64,000 bases of DNA from CAKMZU01 sp965248335 (GTDB lineage: Bacteria > Pseudomonadota > Gammaproteobacteria > Pseudomonadales > DT-91): positions 2,378,384 to 2,442,383 of the forward strand of contig CBDFIY010000003.1 in the NCBI GenBank assembly GCA_965248335.1. The letters are read 5' to 3'. The notes under the pieces were generated by a model, which saw only the letters and a list, made by a program, of their open reading frames with translations, did no database searches and was not told the origin of the DNA. Shown here piece by piece: positions 48,059 through 56,244 of this stretch. Position numbers and translations under genes: made by a program. Each line of letters opens with the position of its first letter. Position 1 is the first letter of the stretch.

Positions 48059-48631
48059 ATGGAACCTGTTTATAAAAAATTAGCCGTTGTTGGTGAAGTT
48101 GGCTCAGGAAAAACACAGCTTATCAACGTGATTAGTGAAATATCGCCTTTTGCAACAGAAGAAAAATCGTCGGTTGATATTGGTAAAGAGTTTACAACCG
48201 TTGGCATTGATTATGGCCGCCTAACCTTGCAAGAGGATATCGCACTTGGGTTATATGGCCTACCTGGGCAGGAGCGGTTTTCAATGTTGTGGGATATGGT
48301 CAAACAAGGGCTTTGGGGACTTTTGGTGTTAGTGAAATACGGTGAAGCATTAAATAGAGAAACATTAAAATCCATTCTTACACATTTTAATCCTGCAGAA
48401 AGTAATCTGCCCATCATAGTAGGTATCAGCCACTGCGACCTTGCTAGTGATGAAGACGAAATTGATACATTAACTGAGCTTATTCAACAATTGTTTGAAA
48501 TGGACGGGTTAATGGTGCCGATTATACCCGTTGATCCACGAGATTTAGAATCAATACTGATGCTTCTTCAGGTATTTGATTCTCTTAATACAAGTATGGA
48601 ATATGAACTTGGAGCTAATTTTGCCGACTAA
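48059..48631 (+). CDS. small Ras-like GTPase (COG2229-type, MglA-related)
   Basis: A 190-aa cytosolic GTPase. The P-loop is GEVGSGKTQ, the switch-I Thr is in FTTVGIDYG, and switch II is LYGLPGQERF, where the usual DxxG Asp is replaced as in other bacterial members. The G4-like motif is ISHCDL. It starts 9 bp after the BLUF-like gene, and the next Roadblock gene begins before its stop. Such GTPase plus Roadblock pairs act in polarity, motility and pilus control (MglA/MglB in Myxococcus). That role here is inference. Confidence 0.8.
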   Translation: MEPVYKKLAVVGEVGSGKTQLINVISEISPFATEEKSSVDIGKEFTTVGIDYGRLTLQEDIALGLYGLPGQERFSMLWDMVKQGLWGLLVLVKYGEALNRETLKSILTHFNPAESNLPIIVGISHCDLASDEDEIDTLTELIQQLFEMDGLMVPIIPVDPRDLESILMLLQVFDSLNTSMEYELGANFAD

Positions 48632-49028
48632 AGATAAATTAATTGAGAGTATTAAGCCGTTATTTAAATCCTATCTTGATAGTCATTCAGGTATGGAAGT
48701 TATCGCGCTCGCCACGACAGATGGTTTTCCCGTTTTTAATTTGATGGGTGAGAATAAATTTTTTGAGGCAGATAAAATGGCAGCCGCATCCAGCACTTTA
48801 TATTCTGTTAGCAATGCTGTGAGCCAACAAATTCTTGATAAACGATTTAAAATAACCTTTATTGAAACAGAACAAGGTAATATTGCTTTTGTGGCGCTTG
48901 AAATATTAAAAAAAGATTTTGTTTTATCAATATCAGCAAAACAATCCCTAAACATCGCAAGCCTACGAATGCTTATCAATCGACTCGCTAAAGAAATATG
49001 TGAGCTACGTTCTGAAATACATATATAA
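48621..49028 (+). CDS. Roadblock/LC7 domain protein (MglB-like)
   Basis: About 135 aa from TTG 48621, chosen because GGAG lies 6 nt upstream; ATG 48603 (MNLELILPTKDK) is an alternative. The pattern fits Roadblock/LC7: VIALATTDGFPVF, ADKMAAASSTLYSVSNAV, then FIETEQGNIAFVAL and LSISAKQSLNIASLRMLI. Roadblock proteins dimerise and act as GTPase-activating partners for MglA-type GTPases. The overlap with the GTPase gene supports a functional pair. Confidence 0.75.
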   Translation: MPTKDKLIESIKPLFKSYLDSHSGMEVIALATTDGFPVFNLMGENKFFEADKMAAASSTLYSVSNAVSQQILDKRFKITFIETEQGNIAFVALEILKKDFVLSISAKQSLNIASLRMLINRLAKEICELRSEIHI

Positions 49029-49117
49029 GGCAATCTTAGAATTTAAAAATACACTATGATAAATTCCAGTAAGATTTACTAGTAACCAAAATAAAAACTC
49101 TATTTAAGGATAAATTT

Positions 49118-49480
49118 ATGAGTGCACTTGATAAAGCTATAGCAGGAATGATGGCTATTGATGGCTCGCAAGGCTGTGCGATTGTTGATTATACAAGTGG
49201 GATGCTGTTAGCTTCTTAAGGCTCTGGCGTTGACCTTGAACTGGCTGCAGCAGGTAACAGCGAAGTGGTTAAAGCCAAGCTGAAAACAATGGAATCCTTA
49301 GGCATCCAAGGGAGCATTGAGGATATACTTATAACGTTAGATAAGCAACTTCATATCATTAGACCAAGCGCAATCAACGAAGGTTTATTTCTTTATTTGG
49401 TACTCGATAAAAAATCTGCAAACCTTGCCTTAGCGCGTCGAAAAATAGCTGACATTGAAAACGAGTTAAAGCGCGTTTAG
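49118..49480 (+). pseudogene. second Roadblock-like gene with an in-frame TAA at codon 34
   Basis: ATG 49118 follows a TAAGGA ribosome site and reads MSALDKAIAGMMAIDGSQGC...GMLLAS, then TAA at 49217-49219. The frame continues without interruption as GSGVDLELAAAGNSEVVKAKL...ENELKRV to 49480. The fused 120-aa product looks like a complete Roadblock/LC7-type domain, a different subtype from the preceding gene. A single base change (CAA, GAA or AAA to TAA) or a sequencing error explains the break. The 71-aa frame from 49265 alone would lack the first strands. Confidence 0.75.
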
Positions 49481-50168
49481 TTAGATCAGTTTGCTCCACT
49501 TCTTTTAGCGGTGGGGCCTCCCAATAAAACCACTTAATAATTTATTTTTTCATTTATTACTTAAAAATTACGAACCCGATTAAAAACCAAAAAGTGCTTT
49601 CCTCATAGATGTAGCGTTATTTTGCAATGCCCAGAAGCTGAAAGAGCCCCGTATGCAAGCGCCTTCCGGCTGACTGTCAACTGCCATTCTACCCCACCAG
49701 CTGTATTTACAGATAAAATCAACAAAAATCTTCATGAATTAAGCTTATTTCACTACCCCATTATTTTTATCGCCACTGACACGCCTTTGATTGTGGTGCG
49801 TTTAATCCTGAGTCATTTTTTTAAACGCTTGTCAGTGGCAGCTATGCTGACAAACACCACCCCTAGCCTACTCCCAGTGATAGTCCATACCGGTGAGGAA
49901 AGCCGACATTAAAAGCGATAAATCTAAGCAATAACCTACCCTAATTCAGTAGGTTTTGTTTGGCTGACCAAAACAAGGGCCTGCTTTTAGCTGATTAACC
50001 GATGCTTGAGTATTTTCTTATGCGCATACATGTCTATTCAAAATGGGTGTTAAGATGTCTTACATACTGTGACTCAATCCAACCAGTATCGCCAGCTATT
50101 ACATTATCAGCATGGAATGTCGGCATTTGCTGACGTATACTTAAGTAGTTATTAGTCATTATTAATTA
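49481..50168. other. 688-bp region with no recognisable gene
   Basis: A 97-codon plus-strand frame (49622-49912) has no recognisable similarity, ribosome site or codon pattern. An imperfect inverted repeat has arms gccactgacacgc (49772-49784) and gcttgtcagtggc (49827-49839), with an inner cgtttaa/ttaaacg pair. A terminator-like hairpin follows at 49933-49960. The right part is non-coding and ends in an ATTAATT tandem repeat. It may be the remains of an old element. Confidence 0.5.
49933..49960 (+). terminator. putative Rho-independent terminator
   Basis: AACCTAC-n9-GTAGGTT followed by TTGTTT forms a 7-bp stem with a T-rich tail on the plus strand. It lies about 450 bp after the second Roadblock gene and could end that transcript. 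Confidence 0.5.
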
Positions 50169-50185
50169 TTAATTATTAATTATTA
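50158..50185 (-). repeat. (ATTAATT)n heptamer tract at the 3' end of the flavodoxin-like gene
   Basis: About four tandem copies of ATTAATT. The stop codon of the oxidoreductase gene (50169-50171) lies inside the tract, and its last residues (LIINN) are encoded by it. All frames of the repeat contain TAA, so slippage here would not restore a longer protein. Confidence 0.8.
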
Positions 50186-50606
50186 AAGGTTGCAAAATAT
50201 CATCGATATGAAGCGCATTTTTTAAAACAAAACCTTCCCCTAAATCACTGCTTTTGAGATTTGATGTCGTGACAATCATAAATTTGCTTGCCGGAACTTG
50301 TCCACCCTCACCATATTCATCCGTGATAATAAATGTTTTTTTATAAATAAGTACTTCATCAAGCCATTTCACCATAGGCGCGGGCATATTAAACCACATA
50401 ACAGGTGTAATATAGATAATGGTATCAGCCCAAAGAAGTTTCTCTACCTCTCTATCAACATTCCAATTATCTTTTATGACATCTGAAACTTTTATTTTAT
50501 GGCCTTTTTCAGAAAGATTTTTTTCAGTTAAGTGAGCAAGGAAACCATTCAGCTGACCCCTAGCATCAAATATTGAATAGCCTGCGGTGACGAGTAATAT
50601 TTTCAT
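50169..50606 (-). CDS. NAD(P)H quinone oxidoreductase, MdaB-like flavodoxin fold, C-terminally shortened
   Basis: A 145-aa protein against about 190 aa for MdaB-type relatives. The typical start MKILLVTAGYSIFDARGQLN is present. It also has the LLWADTIIYITPVMWFNMPAPMVKWLDEVL segment that contacts flavin, and an ending similar to family members up to ALHIDDIL. It then stops inside an AT heptamer repeat. The last ~45 residues, which complete the fold, are missing, so it may be inactive. An IS200/IS605 element is inserted just upstream of its start. Confidence 0.7.
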   Translation of the reverse strand: MKILLVTAGYSIFDARGQLNGFLAHLTEKNLSEKGHKIKVSDVIKDNWNVDREVEKLLWADTIIYITPVMWFNMPAPMVKWLDEVLIYKKTFIITDEYGEGGQVPASKFMIVTTSNLKSSDLGEGFVLKNALHIDDILQPLIINN

Positions 50607-50703
50607 AATTTCTACTTTTACTTAACAACCACCGTCTAAAGACGGTGGGTTAAAAACTGCGGACTGAAAGTCCAGCTTTTCGGCTAAAGCCGAATAAATA
50701 CTC

Positions 50704-51129
50704 TCATTCAACATCGAAATTATCATCAAATTTTCGTTCAAAGTGGTGCTCCAGATACTCCTGTATCATCTCTTTAGTTAGCTCTCCAGCCGTCACACAA
50801 AAATAACCTCTCGCCCAAAAATTCTGTCCCCAATACCTTTTCTTTAAATGTGGAAACTCCTGAAACAATTTAGTCGATGATCGACCTTTTATTCTCCTCA
50901 TTACCTCTGCTGGTGATAAAGTCGGTGGCACAGATATCAGCAAATGTACATGATCTTTGCTGATCACGCCGCGCAATATTTCTATTTCTAAATACTCACA
51001 CGTTTGCCTGATTAACTCACGAACTCTCAGTCCAACATCGCCTTTTAATACCTGATAGCGATACTTAGTCACCCAAACAAAATGATATTCAATCTTATAT
51101 TTCGTGTGCGAACCATAACGGTATTTCAT
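50704..51129 (-). CDS. tnpA: IS200/IS605-family Y1 transposase
   Basis: A 141-aa single-strand transposase. The HUH motif appears as DHVHLLIS, and the catalytic Tyr lies in LTKEMIQEYLEHHF near the C-terminus. VWVTKYRYQVL is the usual N-terminal strand. Length and frame are intact. Flanking hairpins fit recognition by this enzyme. No tnpB/IscB/OMEGA partner is present. Confidence 0.92.
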   Translation of the reverse strand: MKYRYGSHTKYKIEYHFVWVTKYRYQVLKGDVGLRVRELIRQTCEYLEIEILRGVISKDHVHLLISVPPTLSPAEVMRRIKGRSSTKLFQEFPHLKKRYWGQNFWARGYFCVTAGELTKEMIQEYLEHHFERKFDDNFDVE

Positions 51130-51177
51130 GCCCGTATCATAAAGGCAACTGCTAGCTTAAAGCTACCCGCCTGAAGG

Positions 51178-52787
51178 CTGTCTCTTTATCACATCTCCCT
51201 GCTATAGAATTGGTGGCCTACGCGGTACCCTTCGATGACTAGTTGTAATTTCATACAGCCTTTCCAGATGGCTAACCATCCAGGTCGTCCAGTTCGCTTA
51301 GAATCATACCAACCGCCAAGCTTTGCCAGCGTTTGAAAAAACCAAAGTAAGCTTGGTGGCTTATCAGGCAATGTTTTTTTCTCTTTCAGAAACCAAAGCA
51401 CTTGCCATTCTTCAGCAGAAACAACTTTATTCGCAGGTGTATTTTCATTTCCTGCGTTTTCATTTCCCTTCTGCCCGCTCTCTAAATTTGCACTGAAAGG
51501 CTTCATTAGTGCTTCGCGTAACTGTATTAGCCTTACTGCTATAAACATCAAAATAACAGCTATTCGCTCCATATTGCCGGCACTTTGCATACGCTGCTCT
51601 TCGACCTTTGCGCCTGATTTCCACGCTTTATGAAATTCTTCTATACCCCAGCGAAGTTCATAAAATCTTAATATTTTACGGCAGCATTCAAAGGTCTCTA
51701 TATTCTCGGAAGTTAAAAGAATCCAGCATAATTTCTCATCCGAGTCAGCACCCACTTCCTGTGCTATGACAACATTAACACTCAAGGGGGATAACTGACT
51801 ATCAGGCCTTTGAGGAGGCAGAATTGTCACTCGTTTACTTCTTACTTCGAGCTTGGCTTCTCTCGCTTTTCTTCCCCCTCGCTGTGGAATCTTTATCGTA
51901 TACTCGCCAATTACAGGCGTTTCCAATACCGCATCAAACAAACATTTATCTTCATCAACCAGCCTCCGGTTCTGCGATGCCCTGACAACAAATCGCTCGC
52001 CATTATCAATCTTGTATTGGATGTATTCAAAAACATCTGCTTCACGATCACATACACTTATCGTTATAGCTATCTGATCACCTAGTCTCTGGCTTATATT
52101 CTCTGAGGATTTTTGCCATTTAAAACTTTCTTTCTCCTCATAAGGCCTTTTTCTAGGGGAAACTTTTTCTGACTCACTTTTGCCGAGTCTTATCCAGCGC
52201 TGCTGATCAATCAGACCAACAGTTCTCTCCAAATTAGCATCCATAAGCATAACTGAATGAACCCAGAAACCTTTGGCTGTTGAATCTTTAGGGCCACCCA
52301 ATCCACCTAATTCCGAAACAATTGAATGTTTATAGCTAAGCGTTGTTGAATCCTCAATAGCCAGCAGTAAATTTGATTCTTGTGATAAAACTGCCGTTGA
52401 TTGAAATCCGGATTTAGCAATATCATCGGGTTTAACCGCTTTATTTTCAATAAAACGATACCCTCCAAGCAGCGCCGCTGAGTCATCTGCACATGAACTA
52501 GCCAAAGAGGATCCTGTATTTGCCGATAACTCAGCGGCTACATGAATCAGCCTATCTGTTCGTCTTTTATCACCCAAATCTGCACCTCCAAAGGTTACTT
52601 CTGCCCATTTTTTTGAATCAAGTATGCTGTTAATGATTTACTGACCTTTGTATGTTTGGTCATGTATGACACTTCATATACAGAGAAAGTTTAAATTAAG
52701 GGCGAAATTATTGAATTTATTACAGATTAAGAATCAATAAGCTCCAGATAACTTATGAATTGCTGGATATTTGTGATAAAGAGACAG
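51178..52787 (-). mobile_element. IS4-family (IS50/Tn5-like) insertion with 9-bp target duplication
   Basis: The left end ctgtctctttatcacatct (51178-51196) closely resembles the Tn5 mosaic end. The right end reads tgtgataaagagacag (to 52787), its inverse. The 9-bp gcctgaagg is present on both sides (51169-51177 and 52788-52796), the expected duplication length for IS50-like elements. The target is the end hairpin of the IS200/IS605-type element. Confidence 0.9.
51189..52577 (-). CDS. IS4-family (Tn5-like) transposase
   Basis: A 462-aa DDE transposase. Catalytic residues are D in AIEDSTTLS, D in SVCDREADVFEY and E in the YREK-like ELRWGIEEFHKAWKSG. Tn5-type N-terminal sequence (GDKRRTDRLIHVAAELS) starts at a TTG at 52577. 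Similarity continues upstream in frame (DSKKWAEVTFGGADL, to about 52625) without a standard start codon. An ATG 40-50 bp further up is one base out of frame at a run of seven A. The N-terminus may therefore use an unusual start, or the copy may carry an A-run indel. Confidence 0.85.
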   Translation of the reverse strand: MGDKRRTDRLIHVAAELSANTGSSLASSCADDSAALLGGYRFIENKAVKPDDIAKSGFQSTAVLSQESNLLLAIEDSTTLSYKHSIVSELGGLGGPKDSTAKGFWVHSVMLMDANLERTVGLIDQQRWIRLGKSESEKVSPRKRPYEEKESFKWQKSSENISQRLGDQIAITISVCDREADVFEYIQYKIDNGERFVVRASQNRRLVDEDKCLFDAVLETPVIGEYTIKIPQRGGRKAREAKLEVRSKRVTILPPQRPDSQLSPLSVNVVIAQEVGADSDEKLCWILLTSENIETFECCRKILRFYELRWGIEEFHKAWKSGAKVEEQRMQSAGNMERIAVILMFIAVRLIQLREALMKPFSANLESGQKGNENAGNENTPANKVVSAEEWQVLWFLKEKKTLPDKPPSLLWFFQTLAKLGGWYDSKRTGRPGWLAIWKGCMKLQLVIEGYRVGHQFYSREM

Positions 52788-52831
52788 GCCTGAAGGCGGG
52801 GGTTTAAACCTTATTTTTCGGACGAATTAAA
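52752..52831 (+). repeat. 80-bp direct repeat, copy 1 (IS4 right end plus flank)
   Basis: This segment covers the last 36 bp of the IS4-type element, its 9-bp target duplication, the remaining IS200-side hairpin and about 25 bp of flank ending gacgaatta. It recurs with no difference that I see at 54636-54715, 1,884 bp away. Confidence 0.85.
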
Positions 52832-53033
52832 TACGTGCACTAATGGATGACTTATCGGTATTAAATAAAAGCTCAAGCTTCAGGTTCTCCGGGCCACCGA
52901 TAAAAACCTGATGTTCGTTCGTTAACGGGACCGTTCGCTCAAAATAATCAATGTTTTGTTTTCTAAGACGTTCGATCAATTCGGGATAATTAAAACCACT
53001 AAAAGCGATGTGATCAACAACACCTATACCCAA
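52827..53033 (-). pseudogene. C-terminal fragment of a VOC/glyoxalase-family protein
   Basis: 68 residues (VDHIAFSGFNYPELIERLRKQ, then VPLTNEHQVFIGGPENLKLEL) match the second half of a vicinal-oxygen-chelate domain. The N-terminal half, with the first metal ligand strand, is missing. Immediately upstream is an IS630 remnant, so the gene was probably cut by a mobile element. Confidence 0.6.
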
Positions 53034-53039
53034 CTGACT

Positions 53040-53367
53040 TCAATGTGCGCGATTTAGCTGTTGGAAATTATCATTAATTCTACTGCCTAAATCAGCGCCA
53101 ATTTCAGGTAGTATTTTTTCAAAAAACTCGCTAATTTTATTTTTAAAATCCTTTGCCGTGGAAAAGTACTGGTTATTCCTGACTTTTTCGTTCATCACCT
53201 TCCACAGCCATGGGGTTTAGATTTGGGCTGTATGATGGCAACGTGTGAAGTTTAATGTCTAACTTGTCCGCAGCACTCAGGACAGCCTTGGATTTATGAT
53301 AGCCAGCTCCATCTAAAACTAAGGGAAGTAGCATTTTAAACATTACCAGCGTATGATGCCCTACCAT
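53040..53367 (-). pseudogene. remnant of an IS630-family transposase (C-terminal part)
   Basis: LVLDGAGYHKSK...LPSYSPNLNP is the second catalytic Asp region and the segment before the final Glu of an IS630 transposase. About five bases are missing right after NP (where relatives have IERLWK). The rest (WKVMNEKVRNNQYFSTAKDF ... LNRAH-stop) therefore continues in another frame to 53040. The N-terminal two thirds are absent. It is unrelated in sequence to the complete IS630 element at 43 kb. Confidence 0.75.
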
Positions 53368-53402
53368 TACATGTCTAAAGTTGTTTATTCTCTATTTTAT
53401 TT

Positions 53403-54624
53403 ATGCCCACTTCAATTGATATAGAACCTGAGTATATTTCTCTCTTCAAATTAGCAGCCAGGCTATTAAAAAACCCTGAAAAAAGACTTTTTATGGCTGA
53501 AGTTTCTGAAACCCTTTGCAGTGGAAGTGCCCGGTTGACTGAATCAACCTTTGGGTTTGGACGAAAGGCGGTTGCATTAGGGATCAACGAAAAAAAACTG
53601 GGATGATCTGTTATGGAAATTATGAACCCTGCGGAAAAAATAAATCCGAGGTTGCACTGGTAGGCCTTGAAGATGATATCCGTAGCCTGGTTGAGCCTGA
53701 AAGCCAAGCGGATTCACGGTTAAGAAATACATTTGCCTATACCCGCATAACGGCCAAAGTTGTACGGCAGAAGCTAGTCGAGGAAAAGAACTGGCAAGAA
53801 GACCTTCTACCTAAAGAGCGAACCATTAGCAATATCCTGAATAGGATGGGTTATAAGCTCCGCAAGGTGCAGAAATCCAAACCTGAAAAAAAATACCAGA
53901 AACTAACGCCATCTTCGACAACGTCAACAAAGTTAGAGCAGAAGCCAGTCAACGACAAAACACGTTGCAGATCAGCATAGACTGCAAGGCTACTGTTAAT
54001 CTCGGCGACTTTTCCAGAGCGGGTAAATCTCGCGGAGCAGAAGTGGTCCAGGCGCTAGATCACGATATGGCAGATAAAGATAAAATGGTGCCATTTGGGA
54101 TTCTTAACCTAGATAACGATCAACTCCATGTTGTTTATGGACTCTCCTACAAGACGAGCGACTTTATTTGTGATGCACTGCAATTGTGGTGGGAGAATGT
54201 CAAAGAAGCTAACAAGGACAAAGATGAGCTGATTATTTATACAGACAATGGCCCGGAGAGTAATAGCCTGCGAACTCAGTTTCTTTTGCGGATGGTGCAA
54301 TTTTCCAGTCAAACTGGGCTGAGAATCAGGCTGGTTTACTACCCTCCTTATCACAGCAAATATAATCCCATTGAAAGGCGGTGGGCTTTTTTGGAAAGCC
54401 ATTGGAATGGCACACTTCTAAATTCAGTTCATGTGGTGGTGGAGTGGACAAAAAGTCTTGTGCATAAATGTAAAAAAACAATTGTTGATTTAATTGATAA
54501 GGTTTATACGAAAGGTGTAAGGCCAAGTAAGGAAGTGCTTGACGAGATTCAACCCCACATTACAAGACATGCCGAGCTGAAAAAGTGGGATGTGACTATA
54601 CACCCAAAAAAGGTATCTTCTTAA
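53403..54624 (+). CDS. ISAzo13-family transposase in three overlapping frames
   Basis: Three frames (53403-53606, 53603-53980, 53965-54624) together make one transposase. Each junction contains a run of eight A residues (about 53590-53597 and 53885-53893). A -1 shift there joins the parts smoothly (NEKK-TGMICYG and PEKK-IPETNAIFDNVNK...LQISIDCK). The third part holds the DDE core: SIDCKATVNLGDFSRAGKSRG, YTDNGPESN and VYYPPYHSKYNPIERRW. Either the element uses slippage twice or two poly-A indels inactivated it. Terminal repeats were not found. Confidence 0.75.
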
Positions 54625-54635
54625 ATGCTGCCTCC

Positions 54636-54715
54636 CTTATGAATTGCTGGATATTTGTGATAAAGAGACAGGCCTGAAGGCGGGGGTTTAAACCTTATTT
54701 TTCGGACGAATTAAA
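54636..54715 (+). repeat. 80-bp direct repeat, copy 2
   Basis: It repeats 52752-52831, including the end of the IS4-type element and its target duplication, with no IS4 body attached. With copy 1 it brackets the island holding the VOC fragment, the IS630 remnant and the ISAzo13 transposase. Confidence 0.85.
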
Positions 54716-54728
54716 ATACCCCAGCAAC

Positions 54729-54965
54729 ATGTACCACTTATTAAGATTCAAAATTACTGAAGAAGCCATAGAAAATCACATTCGTATCGTCGCCCAAGGT
54801 GATCAAAGCGGTCAAAGCATACAGCTAGATATATCAGATAATGCACGGAAACTTTTGGAATTATTGCCCAAAGTCCCTCAGTCAAATACAGAAAATACAG
54901 AAAATACAGAAAATACATTTATGAGTAAAGATAGCATCATGGAGATACTTGAAGGGCAACAATAA
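54729..54965 (+). CDS. hypothetical protein with Glu-Asn-Thr repeats
   Basis: 78 aa (MYHLLRFKITEEAIENHIRIV...SDNARKLLELLP) with three to four ENT units encoded by a 9-bp AATACAGAA repeat at 54884-54917. No recognisable family and no good ribosome site. It starts 14 bp after the 80-bp repeat, so its natural start may have been lost. It converges with the trhO operon terminator. Confidence 0.35.
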   Translation: MYHLLRFKITEEAIENHIRIVAQGDQSGQSIQLDISDNARKLLELLPKVPQSNTENTENTENTFMSKDSIMEILEGQQ

Positions 54966-54971
54966 TACGCC

Positions 54972-54998
54972 AAAAAGGAGGGACTACCCCCCCCTTTG
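54972..54998 (-). terminator. putative terminator of the prfB-lysS-bolA-trhO operon
   Basis: On the minus strand AAAGGGGGGGG-TAG-TCCCTCCTTTTT follows the trhO stop. It forms a GC-rich hairpin ending in five T residues. Confidence 0.55.
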
Positions 54999-55003
54999 CC
55001 AGA

Positions 55004-55918
55004 TCAGCTGGCTTTACTGCCAATATGTGAATGCTGACGAGCTTTAGCCAAAAGAATTTGTTTCTGTCGCTCTCTAAAGCGTGCTTTTTGATCATCCGTT
55101 ATACTATCTGCACAGCGAGGACAAGAAACGCCTTCTTCGTATTTATCCGAGGTTTTATCATCCTCTGAAATAGGGAATCGGCAGCCGTGGCATAAATCAT
55201 AATCACCCTGCTCTAAATCATGATTAACCGCCACGCGGTTATCAAACACATAACACTCCCCCTGCCATGTGCTCTCTTTCTCAGGAACATCCTCAAGGTA
55301 TTTTAAGATGCCGCCCTGTAAATGATACACCTCTTTAAAACCTTGCTTTAACATGTAGGCAGTCGACTTTTCACAACGGATACCACCCGTACAAAACATG
55401 GCAACTTTAGGTGTTTTTTCTGGATCAAGGTGGCGTTCTACATAATCAGGAAACTCACCAAACGTACGTGTATTTGGGTTTATTGCATCCTTAAACGTCC
55501 CAAGTTCAACTTCGTAGTCGTTACGTGTATCGACAATAACCACATCAGGGTCGTCAACCAAGGCATTCCAATCAGCAGGCTTAACATACTGGCCTTTTTC
55601 TTTGTTCGGGTCGATCCCCTCAACACCCAAAGTTACAATCTCTTTTTTGCACTTAACCTTCATGCGATAAAAAGGCGCCTCATCAAAAAATGACTCTTTA
55701 TGCTCTAGATGAGTCAATCGGCTGTCAGCTTTAAGATAAGCCAAAATGCTATCGATGGATGCTCTTGAGCCTGCAATCGTACCGTTTATTCCTTCTTCGG
55801 CCAGCAGTAGTGTTCCTTTGATATTGAAAGACAGGCATTTATCGAGCAACGGCTGCCTGAGTGCCTGATAATCCTCAAGAGTGACAAACTGATACAAAGC
55901 GGCAACGATATACGTCAT
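55004..55918 (-). CDS. trhO: tRNA uridine(34) hydroxylase, rhodanese-domain (YceA family)
   Basis: 304 aa. The N-terminal acylphosphatase-like part (LLLAEEGINGTIAGS) is followed by a rhodanese domain (VVIVDTRNDYEVELGTF) with the active Cys in MFCTGGIRCEKS. The C-terminal zinc-like region is CHGCRFP...CPRC. This matches TrhO, which makes 5-hydroxyuridine at tRNA position 34. Its start overlaps the end of the BolA gene (ATGA), consistent with an operon of translation functions. Confidence 0.93.
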   Translation of the reverse strand: MTYIVAALYQFVTLEDYQALRQPLLDKCLSFNIKGTLLLAEEGINGTIAGSRASIDSILAYLKADSRLTHLEHKESFFDEAPFYRMKVKCKKEIVTLGVEGIDPNKEKGQYVKPADWNALVDDPDVVIVDTRNDYEVELGTFKDAINPNTRTFGEFPDYVERHLDPEKTPKVAMFCTGGIRCEKSTAYMLKQGFKEVYHLQGGILKYLEDVPEKESTWQGECYVFDNRVAVNHDLEQGDYDLCHGCRFPISEDDKTSDKYEEGVSCPRCADSITDDQKARFRERQKQILLAKARQHSHIGSKAS

Positions 55919-56244
55919 GAGGATTTGCCTTCTTTTTTACTGCCACCTAAGCAGTTAGGTGAATCAGGCGATGAGGCTTGTCGAGCCCGCCACTCCTCTG
56001 GCGTATATAAATGCAGTGCTAGCGCATGAACGGGGCCATCCAACTCATCCTTGAGCAACGTATAAATGCCTTGGTGCCGCTGAACTTTACGCCTGCCCTC
56101 AAACGCTACACTGACCAAAGTCACCTTAAAATGGGTTTCTGAATTCGGTGGCACGCTGTGCATGTGGCTTTCGTTCGTCACCTCTAACACATCAACAACA
56201 AAAGCCTGCTCAAGTTTTTGTTGTATGCTGTTTTGAACCTGCAT
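55915..56244 (-). CDS. BolA family protein
   Basis: 109 aa with the BolA fold pattern: NESHMHSVPPNSETHFKVTLVS, then RRKVQRHQGIYTLLKDEL and HALALHLYTPEEW. BolA proteins partner monothiol glutaredoxins in iron-sulfur and redox control. It is fused by 1-nt overlap to the lysS stop (TAATG) and by 4 nt to trhO. Confidence 0.9.
   Translation of the reverse strand: MQVQNSIQQKLEQAFVVDVLEVTNESHMHSVPPNSETHFKVTLVSVAFEGRRKVQRHQGIYTLLKDELDGPVHALALHLYTPEEWRARQASSPDSPNCLGGSKKEGKSS

Larger units (their letters stand above)
50620..52810 (-). mobile_element. IS200/IS605-type element interrupted by an IS4-type element
   Basis: The 3' end has subterminal hairpins ccaccgtctaaagacggtgg (50628-50647) and ttcggctaaagccgaa (50678-50693). 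tnpA lies at 50704-51129. The 5' side has a hairpin acccgcctgaaggcggg that has been split by the IS4-type insertion (left half ending 51177, right half from 52788). Outer borders are approximate because these elements lack terminal inverted repeats. Confidence 0.65.

Noticed and set aside
49622..49912. 97-codon plus-strand frame in the gap after the Roadblock genes
   Set aside because: No ribosome site, no recognisable motif, and it overlaps an inverted repeat. Kept only as part of an unassigned region.
50704..51129. Possible IS605/OMEGA system with a TnpB or IscB nuclease
   Set aside because: Only the Y1 transposase is present. The adjacent large frame is a Tn5-like DDE transposase, not a RuvC nuclease.
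53375..53707. 110-codon minus-strand frame
   Set aside because: Antisense to the ISAzo13 transposase, whose plus-strand motifs are clear.
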